A stretch of DNA of 64,000 nucleotides from contig NZ_FQZN01000009.1 of NCBI RefSeq assembly GCF_900142015.1, forward strand, positions 62,001 to 126,000, read 5' to 3'. Positions 17,765 to 26,793 of the stretch are shown here, one piece after another. A program made the position numbers and the translations under genes. The DNA comes from Bacteroides stercorirosoris (GTDB lineage Bacteria > Bacteroidota > Bacteroidia > Bacteroidales > Bacteroidaceae). Every line of letters starts with the position of its first letter. The stretch's first letter is position 1. The notes under the pieces were generated by a model. That model did not search any database, was not told the DNA's origin, and was given only the letters and a program-made list of their open reading frames with translations.

Positions 17765-18925
17765 TTATTTATATTCAAATTTCACTTGGCTGTTCAATCC
17801 GCAGCTAACCGCATTGTCCACCGTATAGCGTGATCCGCTTTCATTTTGGGTTACGATAAACACCACACGGGCTTTAGCCAGGTTGGCCACTTCCATGTCT
17901 TTCAGGTTGAATTCATAAGAGAACTTCAATGTCTCACCGGCCTGGCATTCGGCTTTTCCACCCAGATTTACACCTGACACCGGATCGGACGAAGAAATGC
18001 AACGCAATACATTGCTGTGATGTGTGAAGTCATAATTGGCTTCCAATGCAGGATAACTGTTCAACTGTCCGGTTGCATAAATATCATCCTCTACTACCCA
18101 TGCAGAGATACGATATTTTCCGGTCTTGCCTACTTTGACCGCAGCAGTCACCTTGATGGATCCGGAAGCCTCAGTGCCCGAAACGGCAGCACTGATACCA
18201 GTATTGGCTTCCGCCTTCAACAATGTCTGGGCAGTTGATTGGATGCGCGTAGCTACAGAAGAGGGTGTATCACCTGTTTTGAGTTCAACACGTTCACTGA
18301 CTGAGCGCATATTGAAGAGCACAATCGGCACACCTATCGTATGGAAGTTCATGCTCCTTGCTACAGCAGTGCTGTATGCTGAAATCATGTCATCACCCTC
18401 CATTATGCAGTGTGCGGCCACCAATACAGTGCTTTTACTCTCTTCCAGCTTGGCATACTCAGTAAGCCCGGCAATCATAAGAGGGCAATATGTACACCCC
18501 AGGCTTGTGCCCTGCACTGCCAGCAAGCGGTGTTTGAATCCTTCGAACTTGCTCGGTTGCGGGTCGTCGGGCAAATCCAGCATACCACTGGTCACCACCA
18601 CTACGACTGCGGGAGATTTCTCATTATTATAGCTGGCGAAGAAAGAATAGTCGCCCTGCGTCTTCGAAGAAAAGGAAGCAGAAGGCAGAAGTTCGAAACT
18701 TGAACCTTTCTTCTGGTAAATCTTAGCCTCAGCCGTGACATCCTTTTTGCCTTTCAGTACTGTAAATACAGCCTGATCCGTTCCATTATTCTCAATGTAA
18801 GTAGCCGAAGAGATTAACGTCAGTTCGCCTGTCTCTCCTTCCGGTTCATCGTCGGAGTTGCCCGAACAAGCTGCAGTAAATACCAACAGAAATGAACACA
18901 ATAATAAATTCCAATATTTATTCAT
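17765..18925 (-). CDS. Omp28-related lipoprotein with CxxC motif
   Basis: The 386-residue protein has a lipobox TAAC (Cys 20) followed by an acidic linker. An N-terminal immunoglobulin-like segment spans about 35-112. The Omp28/thioredoxin-like core begins around GFKHRLLAVQGTSLGCTYCP, with cysteines at about 144 and 147. The family is named after the Porphyromonas gingivalis Omp28 surface protein. The CTYC pair preceding Pro resembles a redox-active thioredoxin-fold site, though whether it is active here is unknown. It lies 13 bp after the barrel gene and in the same operon as a TlpA-like thioredoxin, which could be its electron donor (inference). Confidence 0.8.
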   Translation of the reverse strand: MNKYWNLLLCSFLLVFTAACSGNSDDEPEGETGELTLISSATYIENNGTDQAVFTVLKGKKDVTAEAKIYQKKGSSFELLPSASFSSKTQGDYSFFASYNNEKSPAVVVVVTSGMLDLPDDPQPSKFEGFKHRLLAVQGTSLGCTYCPLMIAGLTEYAKLEESKSTVLVAAHCIMEGDDMISAYSTAVARSMNFHTIGVPIVLFNMRSVSERVELKTGDTPSSVATRIQSTAQTLLKAEANTGISAAVSGTEASGSIKVTAAVKVGKTGKYRISAWVVEDDIYATGQLNSYPALEANYDFTHHSNVLRCISSSDPVSGVNLGGKAECQAGETLKFSYEFNLKDMEVANLAKARVVFIVTQNESGSRYTVDNAVSCGLNSQVKFEYK

Positions 18926-18938
18926 AAGTCTTGTTTTT

Positions 18939-20501
18939 TTAGAATGAAGTAGTTAATGTTAGATTAGCCCCTGTGTAAGCGGGAGTATAGCGGCATACGC
19001 CTCCCGAACAAATAAATCCGGCACGATTGCGGCCATAGCTTAACTGCAGGCGTGTGTTTTTGCGAGTATAGCTCACTGAGCCATTGTAATAGTGCACTTC
19101 CGTAGTACCCATATTATACATATCGCTCAACGAGAAACTCCAGCGAGGTGCCAGGTTGAATTCAATCAAACCCGCAATCCAATCCTTCTCATAATCCTGT
19201 GAATAGAGGTACTGCACTTCGGCACGTATCGACTTTTTCTTGTCCAGTTTATACTGTCCGTCCAATACAAATATATTCGACACATAAGTCTTGTCGTCCA
19301 TACCGTGAGTAGGGCTCCATTCCTGCACCGATACCAGGAAAGTCGTTTTCAGTTGCTTGTTCCACTGGCGTTCCACATCCGCATTGATATCCCGCCACAA
19401 CAGACGCGATTTTACCGTGGTCGCTTTATCCGAATAGAACATAGACCCGTTGGCATGGAAGTTCCAATATTTGCTGCGGTCGTTCTTGTTACGCAGAGAG
19501 TAGTACACATCCACTTGTCCGCCTTTCTCTCCTTCACCGTTGCTTTGGTAAGGATTCAGATTGGCAAGCATATAAGTATACTGGCGCGTTAAAGCCGGCA
19601 GATAGTTGAGGATATTCCCCACCCCGTTTCCTGTGAGCGAGAGTTTCGTACTCATATACTTCAGTTCACGGTAAGTGCCCAAAATAGAGAATCCCTTATT
19701 ACTGTAGCCCAATTCGGCCAATAAGCCATGCCCTTTGGCAGTAGTCCCCATCAAGACAGGCGATACATCTTTACCTTTTCCTACATACTCCACACGGCCA
19801 TTCAGACCATTCCAGTCAAAGTTGGCACGTGCCGAATACATGTCTACATTAGGCTTCGCTATACTCGCTATATCCTCAGCCACCTCTTCATTACGGTTCA
19901 CGTAGCTTCCTTCCACATTCAGCAGAATTCCCTGCCAATTGGCAATGCTGGCGAGAGAAATGCTGAGGTCAGCCCCCCGCACCCACGAGTCAGCATAGTC
20001 GGTATACAGGCGCGGACGCCCATACAATCCTTTCACCGTGATATAATCCTGATAAGAATACGACCCGAAAAGTCCTTCAACTGAATTGTTAATGCCCAGC
20101 GTACGGTCTTCAAAGCTACGGAATATCATTCCCGAACCAAACTGTTCGAAGATATCTCCCGCACGGAAACCGAAGTTTTCATCCTGCCAACTGATGTATT
20201 TCACACCCAGAAGTGCTTTCTTGTTACCGTATACTCCAATATCATATCCTTGCAGAGCAGGCAGATAGCCTTCCAACTGAATCCCAGCACTGAATTTTCC
20301 CTGTGTATAATCAAGTTTCAGGTAGTTATTGCTTCCGAAGTGGTCGTCGGGATATACACTTCCGGCATCTTTCAACTTGCTGTCTTTCACATAATAGATG
20401 CTATTCGATTCCAGTCCTCCGGTCAAATGTCCTTTGCTCTGTGCCGCTGCTTCCGGCATACAGATGCCGACTAACAACAATAAGAATAAAACCTGTTTCA
20501 T
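18939..20501 (-). CDS. Outer-membrane beta-barrel protein (DUF6029-like)
   Basis: The 520-residue protein has a signal peptide ending AAAQSKG. The rest alternates short amphipathic strands rich in Tyr, Trp and Gly and ends in an aromatic-terminated strand (NLTLTTSF), which indicates a beta-barrel. It resembles DUF6029, a Bacteroidetes family of unknown function that I recall beside Omp28-like genes. Its ATG overlaps the stop codon of the upstream thioredoxin gene by one base, suggesting translational coupling. It may be a channel or an anchor for the other envelope lipoproteins of the operon. Confidence 0.65.
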   Translation of the reverse strand: MKQVLFLLLLVGICMPEAAAQSKGHLTGGLESNSIYYVKDSKLKDAGSVYPDDHFGSNNYLKLDYTQGKFSAGIQLEGYLPALQGYDIGVYGNKKALLGVKYISWQDENFGFRAGDIFEQFGSGMIFRSFEDRTLGINNSVEGLFGSYSYQDYITVKGLYGRPRLYTDYADSWVRGADLSISLASIANWQGILLNVEGSYVNRNEEVAEDIASIAKPNVDMYSARANFDWNGLNGRVEYVGKGKDVSPVLMGTTAKGHGLLAELGYSNKGFSILGTYRELKYMSTKLSLTGNGVGNILNYLPALTRQYTYMLANLNPYQSNGEGEKGGQVDVYYSLRNKNDRSKYWNFHANGSMFYSDKATTVKSRLLWRDINADVERQWNKQLKTTFLVSVQEWSPTHGMDDKTYVSNIFVLDGQYKLDKKKSIRAEVQYLYSQDYEKDWIAGLIEFNLAPRWSFSLSDMYNMGTTEVHYYNGSVSYTRKNTRLQLSYGRNRAGFICSGGVCRYTPAYTGANLTLTTSF

Positions 20502-20986
20502 TATTTGCCGATTGCTTTAAGTTGCTCCAACAATTCATATTCACTGCCCGGCGTATAACCGGTATGTGCATAAACCACTTTTCCGTTGCCATCCACAACG
20601 AATGTCTGCGGTGTCAGCATCACATTCATCGCACGCTTCAGATCTTGGTTCTTATCAAAGAGGCAAATAAAATTCCAGTCAAATCCTTTTGCCATGGAAC
20701 GTGCCCGCGCCGTGAAACGGCTGTCGTCAATGGAAACAGCGATAATGTTGAAATCAACTTCCTCTTGCCACTCTTCCATCAATTCATTCAGCGTGTTCAG
20801 TTCTGTCATGCAAGGCTTGCAGGTAACACCCCAGAAAGAAACAATCGCCGGTTTCCCACCCAGTATATTCTGTGTGCTGACTACTTCACCTTTCGCATTC
20901 TCAACTTTCACATCCGGCCACGCATCTTGCGCAGAAGCCGCTACGGTGAAAAGGAGAAAAAAGACAATATAGATTAATTTATTCAT
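20501..20986 (-). CDS. TlpA-like periplasmic thioredoxin
   Basis: The product is 161 residues when started at the ATG at 20986. The upstream in-frame ATG at 21028 would add 14 residues before the obvious signal peptide (MNKLIYIVFFLLFTVAASAQ), so I reject it. The AhpC/TSA-Redoxin fold has the active-site block VSFWGVTCKPCM (Cys 56 and 59) and the cis-Pro region MLTPQTFVVDGNGKVVYAHTG. It probably reduces or oxidises disulfides in envelope proteins, likely those made by this operon. It is third-position-coupled: it overlaps the following barrel gene by one base and lies 67 bp after the large lipoprotein gene. Confidence 0.9.
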   Translation of the reverse strand: MNKLIYIVFFLLFTVAASAQDAWPDVKVENAKGEVVSTQNILGGKPAIVSFWGVTCKPCMTELNTLNELMEEWQEEVDFNIIAVSIDDSRFTARARSMAKGFDWNFICLFDKNQDLKRAMNVMLTPQTFVVDGNGKVVYAHTGYTPGSEYELLEQLKAIGK

Positions 20987-21053
20987 AACCAAAATATTAA
21001 AAGAACCTCTAAGGGAGGGCTCTCCCATAGAAGTTCTTTATAATGATGCTAAA

Positions 21054-23654
21054 TTATTTCTTCAGGTTCTTCTTGGTAAGACTTCCGGACGATATCTCCA
21101 GTTCTACCGGTTCCATCGGAACATATCCAAAAGGAGAACGAGTTCTGCGGAAGTGGCTACCGCTATTAGGAGCAACCTCAGGTATCACTGCTGTAGAAAT
21201 GCCACGTGTAGCATTGGCCGGTGCGGCATTCTCTGCAGCACGTGTCAGAACTATACCGGTTCCATCAACCTGATATCCCCATGACAGAGTTCCACCTTGA
21301 GAATATTGAATTGCAATACTTGGAGTGTATGTTATACCATCTTGTTCAACCGGCTTAATAGTCATCGTATTCATATCATCAGACAGTTCTACCGGGAAGT
21401 CTGCCATATAGAAGCTAGTGGCAAGGTTAGCATCGTATGCATACAGGTTCAGAGTATATTGCCAATCGGACATCGGGTCAATATAACGGCTATAGTAACC
21501 GGTCGTCGGGTCAATCATCGTTGATATAACCGTAACCTTATCCTTGCCTTCTTCATCTTTTCCAATCTGGAAGAACAACTTGGGTCCATAATCGCGGAAC
21601 ATTTCATCCGTATCATAAGAGGAATATGAAGTTGACTGGAATAAATCCCACGGGCTGGCAAAAGGTGCATAAACAGGACTATAAGAGAATCCTGTACCCA
21701 CCAGGCAATTCATATTCTTATATTTCTGGGTATAGTATGCAGTTCTTTCCTGATACTGTGCAAAATAATCAAGCACAAGTTTTTCAGCAGCCTCTTTTGT
21801 ATAATGCTTCTTATCCATGTAGTAAGTTACCAGATGAGTTTTCACATCTTCGGGTAATGAAGCTATTTTCTCAGGACCCGCAGCGATTGTAACAGGCATT
21901 GTCAGAGGCTTGTTTCCTTCACCCGGTTTGGTTATTGTTGCATTCCAAGTACCTTGCAGTTTGCTGAACAATTCGCTATTCACCGGTTCTTCCGGTTTCA
22001 GCGGAGCCGACTTGACTCTATAATCAGAGCCATCATAGAACAGTTTAGTCTTTTCATCCGAATTGTAAGATTCCAGGATAAGCCAACTTTCAATATCGTC
22101 CATTGAAGTGAAGTATAGATCACAACCTTCACTGCTATTAATCTTGCCCAAAATCTCAGGATCATTAACAGGTTGTCCGAAACTTGACATCATTGTAGCA
22201 ATTTTTTCTTCTACTTTAGTTCCTTCCATTCCGCTTTCTTCCAGTTGTTTGAACACGGGATACCACTCCTTGGTATAATTAATGATATACTTAAATCCGG
22301 CACAATCAGCATTAGGAGCTTTAATATTGAAACCTATCTGATAAGGATTCTCCAAAGCCAATGGGGTCACTTTAAACTCCACAGCCGGTTTATCAGAAAC
22401 AATGGCTTTAATACCATCTTCCTCATGGAATGTCTGTACTGTTGATTCTTCATTATATAGAGCAACAACCGATAGTCTGTAGCTTACTCCCGGACTTAAT
22501 TCGATAGACAATTGTTGCGCACCGTCAAACACACGGCCGGAACTCAAAATATAGGCTTGCCAAGTCTCCTCACCGCCGAGAAGAGGAATCAAAGTTTCGG
22601 CTTCTTCGCTAGTAGACACATTAACCACATATCGATAAACATCGTCAGTCGGAGTCAAAGTAACCACAGCAGTCTTTTCCGTTACCCGGTCAACATGGAT
22701 CATTACATTACCGCTGCCTTGATTTGGTTCTTGAGTAACCAGAACGGTTTTTGCACAAAATCCCGTGAATTCCATATTCTCGCTAACCGGCTTTTCTTCA
22801 GTATATTCCTTCACATTAGGTAGTTTGGAGCCTAAAATGGGGTCATCATCGTCACCACCACCATTATCAATATAGTTCACAAACCCCTCAGAAGAACCAT
22901 CCTCATTACATTGAGCGACAAAAATAACATATCCAGTTCCCGGATGTACTTCATACGGATAAACATCATCGTTATAGTCCTTTTCATTAAAAGCACCGGT
23001 ATAAGCATTAACACCATTTGCTATCGTAATATTTTGAGGACCTTTATAACGGGGATCCTTCATACCTCCATAGGGGCTTGACACTACATAATCGATATCC
23101 GTTCTTCCATATTGTATCTTATAGGCCTCATATTTTTCCTTATCAATAAATCCTAAAGAGTAATAGACATCATCAGGCACCTCCACATGCAGTGTCATAG
23201 AGGACATATCCGTCTTTATAATCGTCACCAGCTGCGAGTACTCCGGTGTATTAATCTCCTGTGAGTAAATCTTATACTCATCACCCACCTTGAAGATAAA
23301 AAATACCGTATATGTTTTGTTGCCTTCCAAGCCAGCCACCAGAGCTTCGTCCGTGTCACCGGTAACGGCTACAATAGTTCCACTCTCTTGTGCCTCAGCA
23401 TAGACCACAACAGGGTCAGGTTCAGCAGCATTGGCACCTTCCACAGCTTTATAAACATACGATTCGGCCCCTTTGGTGCTTAACTTGAAAGTAGCTGAAG
23501 TTGCAAACACGGCATCCGAAGCAGGCGCTTCTACTCCTAAAGTAGAATCTTCCCCATTAGTGCCCGGTTGGTCGTCATCATCCGAACAGCTCCACATACT
23601 CCCGGCCAAGACTACTGCGCTCAGCAGGAATAAACATTGAAACAATTTTCTCAT
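21054..23654 (-). CDS. Large surface lipoprotein of unknown function with Fn3/Ig-like segments
   Basis: The 866-residue protein has a lipobox WSC near residue 23, followed by an acidic DDDDQPG linker, which is typical of surface-exported Bacteroides lipoproteins. Several fibronectin-like beta-segments are visible (for example VAGLEGNKTYTVFFIFKVG and IELSPGVSYRLSVVALYNEE). The C-terminal third is unlike anything I recognise (GTWNATITKPGEGN..., EYRTAYYTQKYKN-like helices). The extreme C-terminus is basic (SLTKKNLKK). It is the first gene of the five-gene envelope operon and probably its most exposed product. I do not recognise a specific function; adhesin or substrate-binding are possibilities only. 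Confidence 0.75.
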   Translation of the reverse strand: MRKLFQCLFLLSAVVLAGSMWSCSDDDDQPGTNGEDSTLGVEAPASDAVFATSATFKLSTKGAESYVYKAVEGANAAEPDPVVVYAEAQESGTIVAVTGDTDEALVAGLEGNKTYTVFFIFKVGDEYKIYSQEINTPEYSQLVTIIKTDMSSMTLHVEVPDDVYYSLGFIDKEKYEAYKIQYGRTDIDYVVSSPYGGMKDPRYKGPQNITIANGVNAYTGAFNEKDYNDDVYPYEVHPGTGYVIFVAQCNEDGSSEGFVNYIDNGGGDDDDPILGSKLPNVKEYTEEKPVSENMEFTGFCAKTVLVTQEPNQGSGNVMIHVDRVTEKTAVVTLTPTDDVYRYVVNVSTSEEAETLIPLLGGEETWQAYILSSGRVFDGAQQLSIELSPGVSYRLSVVALYNEESTVQTFHEEDGIKAIVSDKPAVEFKVTPLALENPYQIGFNIKAPNADCAGFKYIINYTKEWYPVFKQLEESGMEGTKVEEKIATMMSSFGQPVNDPEILGKINSSEGCDLYFTSMDDIESWLILESYNSDEKTKLFYDGSDYRVKSAPLKPEEPVNSELFSKLQGTWNATITKPGEGNKPLTMPVTIAAGPEKIASLPEDVKTHLVTYYMDKKHYTKEAAEKLVLDYFAQYQERTAYYTQKYKNMNCLVGTGFSYSPVYAPFASPWDLFQSTSYSSYDTDEMFRDYGPKLFFQIGKDEEGKDKVTVISTMIDPTTGYYSRYIDPMSDWQYTLNLYAYDANLATSFYMADFPVELSDDMNTMTIKPVEQDGITYTPSIAIQYSQGGTLSWGYQVDGTGIVLTRAAENAAPANATRGISTAVIPEVAPNSGSHFRRTRSPFGYVPMEPVELEISSGSLTKKNLKK

Positions 23655-24547
23655 AATTCTAACAAATTTAATTAATAAATACGCGAATCAGCGATACATG
23701 ACATTCCCTAATCCGCTAAAACAAAACCTCTATATATAATCAATAAAATCTATAATATTTACGAATAGATAAAATCTCCGACATAGTTAATCCTGTAGGA
23801 AAAGAATTGAATAATACTTTTCCTTTTCAAACAGTTATAATCGTCCCAGAAATTATAAATATGCAAATCTAAAGTCAAGATACAATAGACACCCGCAGAC
23901 AAATAATTCCTATATGTCCAGATTAACAACTTGTCATTTTATCCTTTAAATAGAAGAGTGGGGAAGATTATCCTCTATCCTTTCGAATATCTTCAAAAGG
24001 GAGGAACAGGTGATAGCATGAAATTATCATTAAAAGCGGCATCATTATAGAGGATTGATACTCTGATAGTACCCTCCGACTTTGAACCATTGCAAAAGCA
24101 GTACACAAAAAGTACAATGCAATAATTCACCAATGAAAGCGTTTTTTTTGCATTTGGCATATTCGTTATTTTATAATGTGAATAAGCTATTAATCAATCC
24201 TTCCAAACAGTCACATCAAAACATTTTATACAACTTTTTACCTACATTGATTTTGTAAACAAAAACAGTATTCCAATCTTTAAAATAGCTAGTTCAAGAA
24301 GAACGTTTTTAAATGCTTTAAATCTTGTCTATATGCTCTACAGGGACGATATTTTGATAAGTCTAAAAAAGGTAGAAAGAAAGTGTACCAATATAACATA
24401 TAAAAGATAATTTCATCCAATAATAGCGACTTGTATGCTCTTGAATGGGAGCAGACTCAGATCAAAGAATAGATAGGTAGAAAACCGGATATAGGAATAA
24501 AGGAATTATATAATGCAGCTACTTTACTATAAATATTATCAGCATTG

Positions 24548-24580
24548 CTATTAATGCTCTCTATTCGATAGCATTAATAG
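24548..24580. repeat. 11-bp inverted repeat hairpin
   Basis: CTATTAATGCT (24548-24558) and AGCATTAATAG (24570-24580) are perfect reverse complements with an 11-base loop. The two arms therefore start 22 bp apart. No T-run follows, so it is not an obvious terminator. Confidence 0.65.
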
Positions 24581-24651
24581 TATTAAACTGATTTATTTGA
24601 TTACATTTTCACAAAGTTCATTTTTACCACGTTAAAAAGAGCATAAATGTA

Positions 24652-24680
24652 TTGTTTTTACAAAAAAACGCATATCTTTG
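24652..24680 (+). promoter_or_regulatory. Orphan promoter in the AT-rich gap
   Basis: TTG (24652-24654) and TATCTTTG (24673-24680) are 18 bp apart and match the Bacteroides promoter pattern well. No credible coding sequence follows on the + strand; the next gene is convergent. Confidence 0.5.
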
Positions 24681-24686
24681 TAACCG

Positions 24687-24760
24687 TAACCTAAATGAAA
24701 CTTAAAAAGTTCATTTATCAGTTACAAGCGATGAGGCGGCTTATTTTTCTTTGTATATAT
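24687..24760 (+). ncRNA. Candidate small RNA
   Basis: Transcription from the orphan promoter would start near 24687. The predicted RNA folds into a hairpin: AAATGAAACTT pairs with AAGTTCATTT (one bulge), bracketed by GTAAC/GTTAC. It then enters GAGGCGGCTTATTTTTCTTT, a weak stem followed by a U-rich stretch. Length would be about 70 nt. The evidence is promoter plus fold only. Confidence 0.3.
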
Positions 24761-24781
24761 GCATATATATACATTATAATA

Positions 24782-24823
24782 TAAAAAAGAAAACAAAAAA
24801 CGCCAAGTTCTTCTTGAACTTGG
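24782..24823 (-). terminator. Terminator of the MACPF gene
   Basis: The perfect 8-bp stem CCAAGTTC/GAACTTGG (24803-24823) has a 5-base loop. Read on the - strand it is followed by GCG and a long T-rich run (24802 down to 24782). It lies about 160 bp after the MACPF stop codon. Confidence 0.75.
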
Positions 24824-24983
24824 TAAGTTTATTTTCCTTTCAAAAATCATCTGGTATTTCCACAAAAAATGCCAATATTCTACAGAAACAACTGGCATAT
24901 CTCTTACAAAGGCCTTTTCTTAAAGAAGACAACCAGCCAATATATAGCCAGTTGCCTTCAATAAAAATACATCAATATTTTCA

Positions 24984-26558
24984 TCAGAGAGCAACAAGAG
25001 TATATTTACTTAGTTCATCGAAGGAAATATCGACAGATGGAAGAGCGTAAACTGCATTCCTGATAGCATAAGTATCCAAAAGATAATCACTATGCACAGA
25101 ATAACCAACTTTATTTTCTCGATCTAAGATGTAGAGTACCCCATCCGTATCCCTATAGCAGACACTACGTTCCATGAGCGGGGCATCATAATCAAACACC
25201 TTCATATATAGCTCAATCATGTTTGAAGAACCTTTCCCCAATATAATTTTCAAACGATAAAACCTATTAAGCTGTCTCGATTTAGTATTAATCCACGCAT
25301 CCACATCAGAAACAACCTCATGGGATAGCGTAATAAACTCATGATTTCTAGTATACAAATACACATAACATCCTACCGCCTTATCCCACCAACTTTTCTC
25401 ACCACATTGAAATATGATTTGTGGCTCTTCATAATAAGGCCTTAGCCCATTGCCTCTTTCCATATACAGCCTTATTCCATCCTTTATATTCTTCTCCAAA
25501 ATAAATTCAGAAATAGGCAATAGTCCCTCATCAGCTATATCTACAATACTATGAGTCGTTGTATCCGCCAAAGAAGCCATCCATTGAGATAAGTCGAGAT
25601 TTACATCTTCCAACTTCTGCGGAATAGTAAAGACAGGAAATGCCGGCGAACCTCCAACTGTTTCTATAGCCATAGATATATTTGTCACTCCACTATCTGT
25701 ACTTGATCCTGAGCCTGTAGAGTTTTTACCAAAACTTAAATCTACTGACGCACCCACATTTTTTAAGCTAAAACTGCCACTAATCTCATTATCCAATGCT
25801 TTTTCTTTAACAGCAGAAGTTGCCTCCTGTTCATAAAGACCCGCATAGAAAGCAGTGGCTCGCCCACCGGTAATAAACTTTTTAAGAACAAAAGCACCAT
25901 AATTATTATAAAACTCACCTATCGGAGTATTATACAATTCATCCTTAAAAGTCGCAGTCAGATATTTCTCCATTATTTTTGATCTGATATTACTGCTGTA
26001 CTGCATTTCATAGGCATTTTGATCTATCGCAACATTTAGTTCTCCAAATACACTTTGCGTATTATTGGTTACTGTTGAACCAAAAACTTCAGTCATCTTT
26101 CTTTTATGCCCAATCTTAAATAAGCCAAGATTTATAGAGAACCCACTATTAACCTTCTTGGAAACTTGTGATTTTTCCATATATCTATCAAAAGAGGCAA
26201 AGGAAAAGGAATTAATGACGCTATGCCCTATTCTATTCACCGTACAGTAATCATTATAATCAGCCTCAAGCTTCTTAATATCAATCACCGCATGGCCCAA
26301 GTTCTCTGCATCAGCATAAGGATAGGCTGTTGCCCTGAATGAACGCCCCAAATAATCGCTAAAAGTCAGCCTCGTGGCTCTCGTTGTTGGCTCTGAAGGA
26401 GTGTATTGTCTCTGAAACAAAATGAGAGGAGAATTAGGATCCCGCTCTTTTAACACTACAACATCTTCGTTAGAATCAGAAGAAAAGTTCTCATCTTCTT
26501 CAGTACATGCACCTAATGCTATCGCAAAAAGCGCGAGAAATAGTAGTTTTACTTTCAT
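24984..26558 (-). CDS. MACPF-domain lipoprotein, BSAP-like antimicrobial toxin candidate
   Basis: The 524-residue protein has a lipobox LGAC (Cys 18) and an acidic EEDE start. The MACPF signature appears as NYGAFVLKKFITGG (Tyr220-Gly221 ... Gly231-Gly232), matching the pattern Y-G-x-F/H-x(6-7)-G-G. Predicted transmembrane-hairpin clusters flank it: residues ~120-200 before, and ~240-295 after, where Gly/Ser-rich GKNSTGSGSSTDSG lies. A C-terminal domain from about 380 may give target binding. MACPF proteins form oligomeric pores. In Bacteroidales, secreted MACPF proteins (BSAP-1 and relatives) kill related strains by binding a surface protein or LPS glycan. The gene is AT-rich compared with its neighbours, stands alone with its own promoter and terminator, and is probably acquired. 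Its target is unknown. Confidence 0.82.
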   Translation of the reverse strand: MKVKLLFLALFAIALGACTEEDENFSSDSNEDVVVLKERDPNSPLILFQRQYTPSEPTTRATRLTFSDYLGRSFRATAYPYADAENLGHAVIDIKKLEADYNDYCTVNRIGHSVINSFSFASFDRYMEKSQVSKKVNSGFSINLGLFKIGHKRKMTEVFGSTVTNNTQSVFGELNVAIDQNAYEMQYSSNIRSKIMEKYLTATFKDELYNTPIGEFYNNYGAFVLKKFITGGRATAFYAGLYEQEATSAVKEKALDNEISGSFSLKNVGASVDLSFGKNSTGSGSSTDSGVTNISMAIETVGGSPAFPVFTIPQKLEDVNLDLSQWMASLADTTTHSIVDIADEGLLPISEFILEKNIKDGIRLYMERGNGLRPYYEEPQIIFQCGEKSWWDKAVGCYVYLYTRNHEFITLSHEVVSDVDAWINTKSRQLNRFYRLKIILGKGSSNMIELYMKVFDYDAPLMERSVCYRDTDGVLYILDRENKVGYSVHSDYLLDTYAIRNAVYALPSVDISFDELSKYTLVAL

Positions 26559-26643
26559 AACACTTTAATTTAAGTTTAACAATATGTGAGTTTCAAAAAA
26601 AATGCGAGTGTTAAGTATTAAAGTTGCGTTTGTACCATAAATG

Positions 26644-26673
26644 CAAATATATACATTTTTCTTGCATTTCAAA
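26644..26673 (-). promoter_or_regulatory. Promoter of the MACPF gene
   Basis: On the - strand, TTTG (26673-26670) and TATATTTG (26651-26644) are separated by 18 bp, a near-ideal Bacteroides promoter. The 5' untranslated region would be about 80 nt. Confidence 0.7.
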
Positions 26674-26732
26674 CAAGAAAGCGTTTTATTATTGCAACCT
26701 CGTGTTACAAAAGAGCCGAAATTAGCCATAAC

Positions 26733-26770
26733 CCACAAAAAAAAGAGGAAGCCTATCAAAAGCTCCCTCT
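26733..26770 (-). terminator. Terminator of the outer-membrane barrel gene
   Basis: On the - strand the stem AGAGGGAGC/GCTTCCTCT (26770-26762 and 26752-26744, one G-U pair) is followed by a run of eight T. It lies 24 bp past the stop codon. Confidence 0.85.
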
Positions 26771-26793
26771 CCTCTTAATCTCCTGGCATCGGA

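Larger units (their letters stand above)
23655..24983. other. 1.3-kb AT-rich gap without a convincing gene
   Basis: No ORF here has both adequate length and protein-like composition. The segment is visibly richer in A and T than the flanking PUL and operon genes. It contains an 11-bp inverted repeat (24548-24580), an orphan + strand promoter with a hairpin downstream (24652-24760) and the terminator of the MACPF gene (24782-24823). A TAAATTTG sequence (23670-23663, - strand) is very close to the start of the large lipoprotein gene and may or may not be its -7 element. The region may be a relic or boundary of horizontally acquired DNA together with the MACPF gene. Confidence 0.6.

Noticed and set aside
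24134..24259. 41-codon + strand frame (MKAFFLHLAYSLFY...)
   Set aside because: Short, AT-driven composition, no ribosome-binding context or promoter seen.
24428..24533. Fragment reading LYALEWEQTQIKE-stop-IGRKPD, vaguely like the HTH start of a transposase or terminase
   Set aside because: Too short and interrupted by a stop; resemblance is from memory only and could be chance.
24751..25050. 99-codon + strand frame in the AT-rich gap
   Set aside because: It crosses the MACPF terminator and overlaps the end of the MACPF gene, is rich in Lys/Ile/Asn from base composition, and has no recognisable domain.
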